Below, one piece after another: positions 11,221 through 22,384 of a DNA stretch of 64,000 bases. The translations under genes were made by a program, and so were the position numbers. Under the pieces are notes generated by a model. The model was not told the DNA's origin and made no database searches. It saw only the letters and a program-made list of their open reading frames with translations. The stretch's first letter is position 1, and every line of letters begins with the position of its first letter. Source of the DNA: Cercis canadensis (taxonomy: Eukaryota; Streptophyta; Magnoliopsida; Fabales; Fabaceae); the NCBI GenBank assembly GCA_003255065.1, contig QAOA01001603.1, forward strand, positions 74,050 to 138,049. The letters run 5' to 3'.

Positions 11221-12455
11221 AACTAGTTATGCATGTTAAAGCGTTTGAAATATTGGTGGCACAACCAGATGACCAAGATATACATAATTTAAGGGTCCCT
11301 TTTTCACGTTGTTTTTGGTCTCTCATATAATCATGATTGCTTTCTTCTTGTAGTTGGCATTACTTAGTATAAAATTAGCATAAAGGTTCAATTTTTATGC
11401 TCATTTAGGAATAAGGGTCTTTTGGCCCAACCCTGTTTTTATTTTTCTCTGTTATTCTTGTTATTTTTATCTTAAAATTAATATTTATAGATATCCAATC
11501 TTGACCCACTTTTTCTTGGGTTCCAATCTGGTTCAATGATACTTGTTTTGACACTTTACATTCTCTCATTAACTACACTCATTTAGCTTAGTACACTATT
11601 AACTTAACATAGAAGTCTAGGTTGGCTCTAGTATATTCTCCTTGTTTGTACAGACCAATTAGCCCGACTTGTCGCATGTGCCAACCTCCACTTCAACACG
11701 AGCATCATTAATATTTAATTCTAGAAATAACAAAACTAAGTAGTACTTCAACCATCTTTATCCCTAGGGCTATATAGGCTCGAACTTGAGCTATCAATAA
11801 AATTGGCTCATTTAAAATTCAGATTACTAGTTATGCCGTGTTCGAGTGTTTACAATGTTGATGGCACAATTAGATGACCAAAATACACATAAGGATTTCC
11901 TTTTTCCACGTTGTTTTTGCTCTTCCACATCATCTTGGTTGTTTTCTTCTGGTAATTGGCATTACTTAGGATAAAATCAATCCAAGGGCTCAATTTTGAG
12001 GCTCATTCAGAAATAAGGCTCTTTTGCCCCATCTCGACCTAGTTTTTTCTTTGTTATTTTAAAATTAATAATAAATTCAAAATATAACAAAAAGAAGTAA
12101 TATTTCAACCAGCTCATTTATTCTAAGCCAGGAATCGAGCTGGCAAAAGTCAACTCACTTAAAATTTAGGCATTTTGACTCGGCCTGGTCCAACTTAAGC
12201 ATAATTAATTGTATCATGTTTAAATGTTAAGAATATTGATGACATGATTAGAAGAACAAAATATACATTTTCAGGAGAAAAAAAAATGAAAAAAATATAC
12301 ATGATAAAGGGTCACTTTTTTCACGTTGTTTCATCTATTTTTATTTTTATTTTTATTTTTATTTTTCTTGTAGTTAGCATTACTTATGATGAAATCGGTC
12401 CAAAGAGGCAAAGACTCAATTTTGAAGCTCCATTAGAACCAAGGCTCGTTTAGAA
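11221..12455. repeat. Three diverged direct copies of an intergenic repeat
   Basis: Units starting near 11221, 11826 and 12201 share ordered landmarks: a ctagttatg-like start, atattgatgacatga-like sequence, ttcacgttgttt, ttcttgtagttggcattactta and then a gctcatt..aaggctctttt stretch. Units 2 and 3 lie about 375 bp apart. Unit 1 is longer because about 225 bp (about 11490-11715) interrupts it. The copies differ at many positions and by indels, so the duplication is old. No coding capacity is visible. An AT hexanucleotide microsatellite (atttttattttt) lies in unit 3 near 12335-12366. Confidence 0.6.
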
Positions 12456-12654
12456 AACACTATTCTTCTTGTCAAAAAAAAAAAATCTGTTGATATTTGC
12501 TGAGTTATCTTGACAGTAAGCAGTTAAAGCGCGAGATTTTGCGATACCACTTGTGTTGAATAGATCACTCACTCAGAACCACGTCTTTCTTCCTCTGTTT
12601 TGCAAATATCGCAGCTAGAAGCCAAACCAAAAGCAACTACAGTGGTAACAAATC

Positions 12655-15600
12655 ATGGGGTGGTGGTGCTCCTCTGCCTCCGTCACAGCCACCGCCTCCA
12701 CCTCACCCTTCTGCCGCCGCTACTGCCTCAAGTCTCCAACTTTCAAGGTACCCGATTGCCCTCACCTGAATATCAGTGTTATCCCAGCTTCTTCGTCTTC
12801 TCAGAGCTTCCCCATTTCATCTTTAATTAAAATTACGGTTCAATCCTACAACAACGCTTTCAAGAAGACGAATTCAGTTGGGTTTGAAGCATTGATTGTG
12901 AGATGCACTACTGGCTCAGATATTGAGTTGGAAGATTCACCAATGGCGCCATCTACCATTGATTGTGTGGGGACAGGTCAAGACGTAGAGTGTCTCCTCT
13001 CCCCCAATGAAGAAGAAAAAGAGGTAATGGCAGAAGCAGCAGCAACAGCAGAAGCGGAATCATGGGAAGCTATTGCACAAGGGGTGTGGGAATGGGTAGT
13101 GTTGGTGTCGCCCTTCTTCTTTTGGGGGACGGCTATGGTGGCTATGAAGGAGGTGATTCCCAAGTCTGGACCTTTTTTCGTATCCGCATTTCGTCTGATT
13201 CCCGCTGGATTTCTCCTTGTCGCATTCGCAGCTTCCCGAGGTCGGCGTTTTCCATCTGGGTTCAATGCTTGGTTATCCATCTCTCTCTTTGCTCTTGTTG
13301 ATGCTACTTGTTTTCAGGTTTGTGCAGTCTTGTTCATTTCTTCGTATTTCTCTGATATTATCTCAAACTTGTTTTTTAGTTTAAGCAGAGATATAATAAT
13401 GTGTACTAAATGCATTACCAGTTGGTGTAACAGGGGTTTCTTGCAGAAGGTTTACAGAGGACTTCAGCTGGTTTAGGCAGCGTATGTTTACTGAAATTTG
13501 TTTAATATTTTTTCTCGCAACTTATATCTCAGTCGTGACATGTGTCTTTGCAAGAATGACCTACTAAGTGCACACTAGATGAGTAATGATTTAAAAGTTG
13601 ACAACGGTAAACTTTGTCCATAAGATAGGACACTGACTAGGTGCTATAATGAAAAATTTATAGTTCTTTGAAATTCTCTTCTTGTGAATTTAATCTTTGT
13701 TTGAATTGTTTGGCACTCTCTGCATTTTTTTTGGATGAAGTGGTCTTTATGGCCTCCTTATGGTGTCAGTTGATGGTTTTTTTTGGAAAGGTCTTATATC
13801 TGCCAAGAGATTGGCAAGCTGTAGTTGGTGCGTTTTTCTCATTTTTCCTGGTTTTTGTGTTTTATTGTTCTTTCAGGAGGGTGTCTTGTTCACTAGCCTT
13901 GTACTCTACTTTAATTCTCTGATAAAATTCCTTCTTTATGAAAACGTAAATAAAAAAAAAAAATTCTAGCTTCCAATTTTGACAGAAAATGACTAGCTGA
14001 TGGAGACTGTTGCTTGCTTTGACATACTTCATTTAATATATTGCAGATCATAATTGATTCACAACCTTTAACAGTGGCTGTACTTGCAGCCTTGTTATTT
14101 GGTGAGTCCATTGGGATAGTTGGAGCTGCAGGGCTTGCTCTTGGTGTTGTAGGACTTGTTCTTCTTGAGGTGGACTTTCTTTCTGCAATTATTCATATAA
14201 TGTGTTTAGTCCTATTATACTTAAGCTCCGAATTTTTGAGATTGTTATCCAAGTTGCAACCATTATCATTCTTGTTGACCAACTTTTTATCAGTGTGGTT
14301 GAACGATGGATCACTTATGTTTGCTGAGATTTTTTCTATTTCCATTCTCAAACCACATCTTTGTGGCTTATCTTCTCCACATTAATCTTATCTCTTGCAA
14401 ACACATTCTCCTTGCCACAATGCAATCACCACAATAACCGGTCTAAACTGGCTCACAAAGCCGGACTCCGGCACCTGTCAGCCCAAGTGGCATCTGCTCC
14501 TTCCGGCGCCGTGTCCTCCCTTCCTGTACGTAATGGTCTTGTCTCATTCTCTTGTCTAGCTGATAAGTTCATAACCCACCTCCATAACTCAAGCATACAA
14601 GTTCAACATGGTCTCTGTGATGCCGGATTTGCAGTGCAGAGGCTGAGTTCGAATTTGCATCCCCTTCAAACTTTCGAGCTGTTCTCGCCGCTGGCTTGCC
14701 TGTGGGTCCTGAATTCCCTGACTAGCGCTCCGCCGGAGCTCGCCTCCATCTCCGTGCTTCGCTTGACTGACCAATCGCCGCAATTTCTTGTTGTTATTAT
14801 GGCCACCGCCATTGATTCATTTGTGTTGGTGTTAGAGAAAGTAGAGAGGAGCATATAGAGTGAGAAACAGAAAGATAAATAGAAAGAGGGCATGGTTTCA
14901 TTTGTGCTGGTGTTAGAGAAAGTAGAGAAGAGCATAGAGAGTGAGAAACAGAAAGAGAAAGAAGGTATGGTTTCATTTGTCCTGGTGTTAGAGAAAGTAG
15001 AGAGGAGCAGAGAAGGTGAGAAACAGAGAGAGTGAGAAGGAGCGAGGTGAGTCTCGTTGGAAAAATAAAAATAAAAAAAGTGAATATATTTACAAAACTG
15101 CAACTGGTCATAGGTGAAAATGCTGTTTTGATGTTTTCAGTTTACAGTGTATTTTAGAAAATGTTTCTGAGTGTTTTCAATAGAAATATTTCTTATTTAT
15201 TAAACCAAACACGTTTTTGCATCTGATTTCCGTTTTCATTGGAAATAGAAATAGAAAATGGTTAAAGCAAACAGGCCCATATTTTTTAAAAATGACAATG
15301 TGAAAATGAAAACATATTTTCTAGAGCAAATAGACCCTTAAAATTCCAGTTTGCTATGTGGTCTCTGGAAGTGCCCATTAGTTGATCCAATTTTACATGA
15401 GTAAAACTGCCAATTTTCAACTAGTTGTTATATGAAATATGCTAGTCAGTCCATTTTGACAAATTACCTTCTATATGCTATTCCATAATAGAGCATAAGG
15501 GTGTTAGTATACTTTGGGGAGAAAATGTAAATTAAGAGATTGTGACCCCTGAGAACAGTTGGTGAGGGATGCTTGTTGCAGATCCAGGATAACAAAAAAC

Positions 15601-17421
15601 TTTGTAGTGACTATTTCTATGTTTGCTGTGGAGCAAAATGTCTGCCATGTTGATTCTAAGAAAGAGATCTAATTGATGAATAGTTGTAAAGAATAGAGCT
15701 TCTCAATCCAAAATGTCTAATTTATATATTGTTCAGGCTCCTCGTCTTCCTTTTCACTTTCGGGTTTCCACCCAAAAAAATAATGCATAATCAAAAAGCA
15801 GTAAACCAATTGTTTTTCCTGAAGTATATCTTGCATCTTTTAACACAAAAGATGCAATTGCCAATTTTTCATTTGAGAACAAATGATTTTTCGAGACTTA
15901 TTGAATATGCTCTTGTTGCAGCTGCCTGCTCTGTCATTTGATGAGAGTAACTTCTCACTATGGGGAAGTGGGGAGTGGTGGATGCTCCTTGCAGCTCAGA
16001 GCATGGCAGTTGGCACTGTTATGGTTCGGTGGGTCTCCAAGTACTCTGATCCTGTTATGGCTACTGGATGGGTATGCTTCACCATCTCATTATAAGTCCA
16101 GTATCTTTTAATCTTATATCTGTCGATTACCATTATTGATTACCTAAGAAACTTTGATGGATAATTAGCGTTCTAATTTCTTTTTGTAATGAATCAGTAT
16201 AAAGTTTCACCTAAAAGTTTATTGCTTTTTTATTTAAAAAATCCTTGCACTGTTTTTGATAAGTCACATCTCTTCCTGTTAACAGTATTGAAGTAGACGA
16301 AATGGCAATTTATACCATGCCTGGACTGCATTTCACAGCGTATTCAGTAAATTCAGAAAATGTTCAGGAAAATCATATATCTTATGAATTTGGTTCTGAA
16401 GGGAGTGAGATGAGAAAATATATATACCTCAATGTTTAAGGAAAAGAGAAAAGAGAAAAGAGTGGAAAAGGAGATGAAGAAGCAGTAAGAATACCCTAAC
16501 ATATTTTATCCAAAAAAAAAACTACAGTATAGCATGGTTTAACAATGTTAACTGTAGCTCATGCATATATTATGTCTGTTTCAGCACATGGTTATTGGTG
16601 GTCTCCCTTTGGTGGCAATCTCCATTCTTAATGGTGATCCTGCTATCAGTGGGAGTCTTACAGAGTTCAATTCAACTGATATCTTGTCACTCCTTTATAC
16701 ATCCATCTTTGGAAGTGCTGTTAGCTATGGTGTATTCTTTTATAGTGCAACTAAAGGTCTGTAGATCTCTCTTCTTCCATCATTTTCCTTGTTCTTTTCT
16801 TTCTTATTTTGCCTTAATTTCTTCATATGATCACTGTCAAAAAATTGAAGTTAAGTAACATTTTGCTCTTAAACTCTATATTGATATTACATTCGTGATG
16901 CACAGCAGGTAGCTTGACCAAGCTCAGCTCCCTTACGTTTTTGACCCCAATGTTTGCCTCAATTTTCGGGTAAGACTGCCTGCAATTGGACAGTGTCAGA
17001 GAGAGTTCTTATGTAGTTTTAGATTTTAGAATTTTAGAAGTGAGGAAGAACCAGAAGTAATAACTGGCAATATATGGCTCTTCTTTTTTCCTAGGGTTGG
17101 GGGAAGGGGGTTTGTGGTGTTGATTCTGTTGAACTATGAAGGACATTAAGGGAGAAAAAAGGAACCACCTTTTTTAACAACTAGCTGGCATTCTTCATAA
17201 TCCATCAAAGCTTTTGTTCTTCCTTTATTAAGTCATATATTTTTTATTTATTTCCTTTCCCTATAGTCATATCTAATTATGATTCATGATTTTTTTTTTA
17301 TTTTCTTTTAAATTTCAGGTTTCTGTATCTTGGTGAGACCTTCTCACCTTTACAACTAGTTGGGGCTGTTGTTACCTTGGCTGCGATCTACATGGTTAAC
17401 TACAAAGACACTTCAGCATGA
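12655..17421 (+). CDS. WAT1-related EamA-family transporter, probably chloroplastic
   Basis: Seven exons give about 439 aa: 12655-13317, 13434-13481, 14047-14169, 15922-16071, 16585-16756, 16909-16969 and 17319-17421. About 140 N-terminal residues are Ser/Pro-rich and then acidic, consistent with a plastid transit peptide. Two EamA (drug/metabolite transporter) repeats follow, with about ten hydrophobic segments. The first starts [19 protein letters not shown]; the second includes [19 protein letters not shown] and ends [14 protein letters not shown]. It looks like Arabidopsis At3g02690, annotated as a chloroplastic WAT1-related protein (417 aa). The substrate is unknown; WAT1 itself exports auxin from the vacuole, but this plastid clade need not. 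Exon 2 is only 48 nt and keeps frame. Intron 3 (14170-15921) is swollen by inserted DNA. The start is the first ATG in the long open frame. Confidence 0.9.
14385..15345. mobile_element. Probable transposon-derived insertion in WAT1-related intron 3
   Basis: The middle of intron 3 is more GC-rich (about 14450-14810) than the rest of the intron. Read on the reverse strand it looks like a gene 5' end: a CT-rich leader, then an ATG near 14812 opening a 48-codon frame ([14 protein letters not shown]...). The right part ends in sequences resembling common plant transposon ends (caaacaggccca near 15270 and caaatagaccctta near 15328). I could not find a matching left end or a target duplication, so the borders are approximate. 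A captured gene fragment is one reading. Confidence 0.35.
14821..15050. repeat. Three-copy tandem repeat of 75-80 bp
   Basis: Units start near 14821, 14901 and 14976. Each contains ctggtgttagagaaagtaga-like sequence, then agcataga and gtgagaaacagaaag, with short indels between units. On the reverse strand it is a CT-rich tract. It lies inside the probable insertion in WAT1-related intron 3. Confidence 0.75.
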
Positions 17422-18773
17422 AGTATAACTAATAATTTTACAGGTGCTTTTAACCTGTGAACGTAATTGATATTTGATACCAATTGCTGGAAGCTAGATG
17501 TTTATTGTGACCTCGAATTGGAAATGCCCATAGCAAGCTTGGACATAGGATGAGGATCATACATCTGGAGTGCTTGTGAATTTGCTTAACTTCTGTAAAT
17601 ATAATTGAGTTTTAATACAGGCCAAGCTGTTTAAGCCTCTTCATAGCAATATGTACCATGCTTTTGAAGCGTGGTAGTTACCAAGGTTGAAACACCAAGC
17701 CTTACTTAGGAATTAGTTACATATGTACAGGTTATCTTTGTTGCATAAATTTACACTATAACAGAGCAGTAATGTACAGCAGTGAATGACGAAGTTTGTG
17801 GCAAAGTTTGTATATGATGAATCTGTTAATCTCATGGAAAGCAATATACATGATGACTTTATTCAGCTGACTAGAAGGTGCTAAATGTGCAATGAATGAC
17901 GAATTTCTTTTTGATCAAGAGGATGTTTTCTATAGCATTAATGGTAAAACAACAGCATAGACCAAATTCCTGCAGAAATGTGGGATCCAAAGTATCTGCA
18001 CTATAAACTTGATGCAGAACATTCAAGGGTGCTACTACTGTAGTTATTGAACCAACTAATATAATGCACAAATTTTCACTTTTTGGTTATCCGCTCTAGA
18101 GCACGTGGTGAATGGTAAGATGAATCTTTTCTTGTACCTGGTATTGATTAAGAGTCTTCAAAAGCTGTAATTAGCAATACAAATAAAAGAAAAGAAACAT
18201 CTGTTGTTAGTTATATGATACAGCAGCATTAGTCAGAGGCAATAAACTAGTCTGGCATATTACACAAGTAACTTGCAAATAAGGTGTGCGAAAAGTTGCA
18301 TAACTCTCAAGACAATTGCAACATAAGTCCTGAGATAGTTATCCCAAGTCCTCAAGTGTTCTCATTTTAAAGGTTGTCAAGTATGGGCAAATTGTTAAGT
18401 GAGTTACAACGTGCAAATTACAGCTCGCTTACCAACTTCTGTTAGTTGCCTAAAAGGGGCCAAACTTTAATCACTTGAACAAAAAGAAGTTGAAATAGGT
18501 CCCATTGGATCATGAGATAAACACCCATTTGTAATGATTCTTCATCATGAGAATAGAATTCCAGTTTGAAACAAATAGAAACCATAATTGAGAGAAGAAT
18601 GAACAAAGTTTTCATTCATGCCATGAATAAGGAAAAAGTGAAACGTGAGACAATGAACAATCATGCCTTATCTAAACCAAAAAGGGTTGCAAGTTTGCAA
18701 CTCTTTAACAGAAGCAGTGTCAACTCGTTCAGAGTATTTAAGATACACATAAAGGTGAAGTCATTTATCACAT
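17422..18773. other. Convergent intergenic region
   Basis: This holds the 3' untranslated regions of two converging genes, the WAT1-related gene (+) and the Ser/Arg-rich gene (-). The open frames inside are short and unremarkable. I see no repeat or RNA gene. Confidence 0.5.
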
Positions 18774-21158
18774 CTATGTGGATGCAGCTGCTGTGACAAT
18801 AGGAATCGCGTGAAGACCTTTAGTGGCATCAAGCCTGCCACGCCCTATCCCACTGCTGTGCTGATGATCACATTCTCTCATTTTTCTGTTCAATTTCTTC
18901 CTTGCTTCATCCATATCACGACCTGCTTCAGCTGACAAACTCCCTCCCAAGCCTAATGGGCTTTTCTGACCCTCCTCTCTGGAGTTCAATCTTGAAGTCC
19001 AGCAATCTGTTGAATCAGCAGAATTGGGCTCCCATGAGGAAGAAGACAAGCCCCAGTACTGGTTACCACTGACAGTGAAGCTATTGCTACCTGAAGACTC
19101 TTGGTCCTCCATATCTACCCCACCAAGTGAACCCCTCCTCACTGTTACATACTTATGCAAGCTTGGCTCCATGACATCATCACTGACAACTACCTCAGAT
19201 TCTACAAATGGGTCCTTAGTATCTGGCATTCTCTTCCCGTAATGATTGGCACCCAGAGAAAGATTGTAGTCATTCCTAATAGATTGATAGGTTGGTGGAC
19301 TTCTCCTATCCTCAGAGAAGGCACCAGAGAGATTTGAGCTGGTAGTGGAGTTGAGATCAGCAACAGCTTCAAGGATAGAGCAAGCTTTGGTGACACAAGC
19401 TGGGAGAGAAACAGAAGGTGCACTCTTTTGGTGGAAATTATGGATATCTTCAAGTAGTAATGAGGTGTAAGACTGGCCAGGATTCAACAAGGCTTCAGGA
19501 TTGAAGTCTAGGTCCCGGGATCGCCTAGCGGATCTGCTTCTTGTCAATGTCTGGGGTTTTAGGTTGTCAACCCCAGATGGCACCACTGTCTTCACAACAA
19601 TGTTTTCTGTCATTGAAGACAGCACTTTAGTCTCTTCCTCTGGGTGCTCCTTTGTCTTGCAATTTACGGTCACTCCCTTATCCAATGTAACTCTGCTGGT
19701 GGTTTTGTTTCGGGTGTTGTCATTCATATCAGCATTTGGTTTCTGCAGCGGGAATGGTAAAAATTTATCATCAAATCAATCACCTCAATAGGATAAAACA
19801 GAAAGGTAATTTCTTTTTATCTGAGAAATGCTTAATAAAGTGATTACCTGATTAGCTTCTGGTTCAATTTCCCTTTTGGTTCTCCTTTGCTCCCTGCTTC
19901 CGTTGTTGTTGGCTGTTTGTGGATAAGCAAGGGAGTTAGGATCTATCTCACTGAGTGGGTTTCTTCTGAAAGGTGATTGGTCAGCTTTCCTTGAAGAGTT
20001 GCGGCTAAGTGAGGGTTGCTGCTGATTGTCACTGGCCACTTTAGCATTTGCTGCATTTCCATTTGGTCTTGCTGGAGATTGTGAACGGGGAGAGGCTGAA
20101 CTCCTTGAACCCACCATCCCACTATCACCAACATTTCTCTTCACTGAGATCCTCTTGATGCCTGTGGCTGTTGCAGATTCTCCTCCACCATCAGCATTGT
20201 TGCTCTTATCCATAGCCAAGGATGAAATAGTAGCAGGGACAGAGACCATCTTTCCTGGCCTAGCACTGCCATTGTTACTATTGTTGCTAGCATTAGCAGA
20301 AGCATTGTTTGTTGAATTGGTAGTTTCTGATGCTCTTCTACCAGGAGAACGACTAACTCTCCTCTCCCTGCTGCTGGAGCGTTGATGCTGGTCTCTTTCT
20401 CTGCTGGGGGTTCTTCTTCTTCCTTGAGAAGAAGGCCTCGGAGACTGACGGTGTCGTTGCCGGTGTTGGTGGCGTTTCTCTGCCTCATCCTCACACAAAT
20501 CACTGTTGTCAATGCCATTGGCCCTCTTTTGGTCATCATCAGCAGAAGTGGTATCATTGTCACAGTGATCAAAATCGTAACTTCTCTTTGAACCAGAGTA
20601 CTTTCTCCCGCGTTCACCAGAAGCAGCAGAAGAAGAAGCAGCTTTACCCGAAGAGCTTCTGCTGAGTCTTCCACATTGAATGAGAATTGCATCCACCTCC
20701 TCCTTGGTGCAGCTTGAAGTCCTCACACCCACACCCATAGCTGCAGCTCCTGGTGCCATCTTGTTACCCACTAATTCAGCTGCTTCATTGGAAGAACCCG
20801 TAGTAGCTGAAACAAGCCCATCAGAAGCTGGTTGTGCTACATCCTGCTGAGCAGGTGGGGATTTGGGATTTCTATCTCTACCATCATGGCTCTTCCTGTG
20901 CTTGATGATGAAAATCTCTTTTTTCACTTGGCCTTCATCTTCTTGTACTGGGTCTCGCTTCTCTTGCACTATCTTCTTCTCCTTCTTCACATTGATTTCT
21001 GGGTCTGTTTGTACTTTGAGTTTGGAGACGGTGATACCATTATCAGAACTCTTCAGCTCAGCTGAGGCTTGAGCTGGTACTGCACAATCTGACTTGGCTG
21101 CAGCAACAGGGGAGGAGAGAGAAGAAGACCCTTTCTTCTTGCTCAAACATGCACCCAT
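18774..21158 (-). CDS. Predicted N-myristoylated Ser/Arg-rich protein, function unknown
   Basis: Two exons, complement(19848-21158) and complement(18774-19742), split by a 105-bp phase-0 intron, give 759 aa. The start MGACLSKKK has Gly2 for N-myristoylation, Cys4 for palmitoylation and a basic patch, so membrane anchoring is predicted. A Lys/Glu-rich segment follows (about 45-95), then CTKEEVDAILIQCGRLSRS (about 150-168), which looks like a conserved short motif, and an SR-rich stretch with RRRTPSRER and SRSPGRR (about 230-275). Further on are Asn- and Ser-rich low-complexity regions. Exon 2 contains RSRSARRSRDLDFNPEALL and a helical block (SYTSLLLEDIHNF through ACVTKACSILEAV), then AGRDMDEARKKLNRKMREC near the end. 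Similar plant proteins are usually named serine/arginine repetitive matrix protein-like, but myristoylation argues against a simple splicing role. I do not recognise a characterised orthologue. Confidence 0.82.
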
Positions 21159-22384
21159 GGAATTTCAGATGTGGCCTAAGCAATGGAGAGAGAAAATAAG
21201 AAGGAAACGACAGAGATAACTGAAGAAGAAATGGAGGTAATATGAAGGAAGGAGGGGTCACTTTGCAGTAGAGAAAAACAGAAAATGGAAAGGCAGAGAG
21301 AAAAAGGGGTTTTGAACTAGAATCAGATAAGAGGGGGAGAAAGGTGGCACATTGCCCAATAAACATTTCAAAAAGAAAGATGGTAACTTTAAGAATTTAA
21401 TGAGAGAGAGAGAGAGAGATATGAATTCAAATTTTGACAAAAGGGCGGGCTGGGGCTGCCATAGATCCGTTGGAGGGTCCTGTTGTCTGACCTGACTGAC
21501 CCCACTAACTTCAATGTATCCTTTATTAAGAAAAAAAATGTTTTGTTTTGGCCTTCTGAAAAATTGAATTATTGGTAAACACAATTTGGAAATTGACCAC
21601 AGATGGGTATCTCCAACATAGCATCTTGTGTTTGTCCTTTGCATCTTTATTCTGTCAGGATTCAAAATTTGTACAACGGTTATATTTGTTAGGATCCACA
21701 CAAAATGTACCATAAAATTTGCCAAAATGTTTATTTTGGTTATAGAAACCACCAACGGCTAACTGCGTTCGGATTCTTTCTGGTTTTCGAAAAGAATTCT
21801 CAGAAATGAATCAGATGTTCACGCCAACTCAGCCCACCATAATTAAGAGAATTTTACCGACATGTAACATGTTCACGCCAACTCATTTAAGAGGATTTGG
21901 TCCCATGTCAAACAACCACAACCAAAGAGATGCAGGTATAAAAAAAGAATATTGATAATTGTACTCCAGTTAAGTTCACACTACTACTAAACTCAAACAC
22001 AGCTATGATTACAACAGACGATTCCTTAAACCTGCACTCAAGACCCTTAGAAGAAGAAAAACAAGGACAAGGAATTCATATTATCATTTCTTGGTTCCCC
22101 AAGTATGATGGGCTACATCAAAGAACTCATCACAACTAGAAAAAAGGCCCATACTACAGGTACAAAGACCTCAAAAGCATATTCCAAACAAAAGAAAAAA
22201 AAATAGATACATAATTCTGACTATGTAAACGCTGTAATTATTGTTCGTCTATGTCCGCGTCATATGGCCATGAACAGGAGTATTTTGCAGTCTCTTGTGG
22301 CTTAGACAGTGTTTATGACATTGCTCATCCGGAAATCAAAAATATGAGTGACCTTAACCCAGCAAAAAACAGAGGACAACTTAA
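21159..22384. other. Intergenic region, leader of the Ser/Arg-rich gene and TIC40 3' region
   Basis: Bases just above 21158 are GA-rich on the plus strand (CT-rich leader on the coding strand). A short (GA)n microsatellite lies at about 21403-21419. The 17-mer atgttcacgccaactca occurs twice, near 21814 and 21869. The last few hundred bases before 22384 are probably TIC40 3' untranslated sequence. No gene is visible. Confidence 0.5.

Noticed and set aside
14666..15103. 145-codon minus-strand open frame in WAT1-related intron 3
   Set aside because: Most of its length is low-complexity Ser/Phe sequence translated from the triplicated 75-80 bp repeat; no domain and no splice context. Reported only as part of an insertion.
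20141..20692. 183-codon minus-strand frame inside the Ser/Arg-rich gene
   Set aside because: It lies in another frame of exon 1 of that gene; its Leu runs come from the Asn/Ser-rich codons of the real frame.
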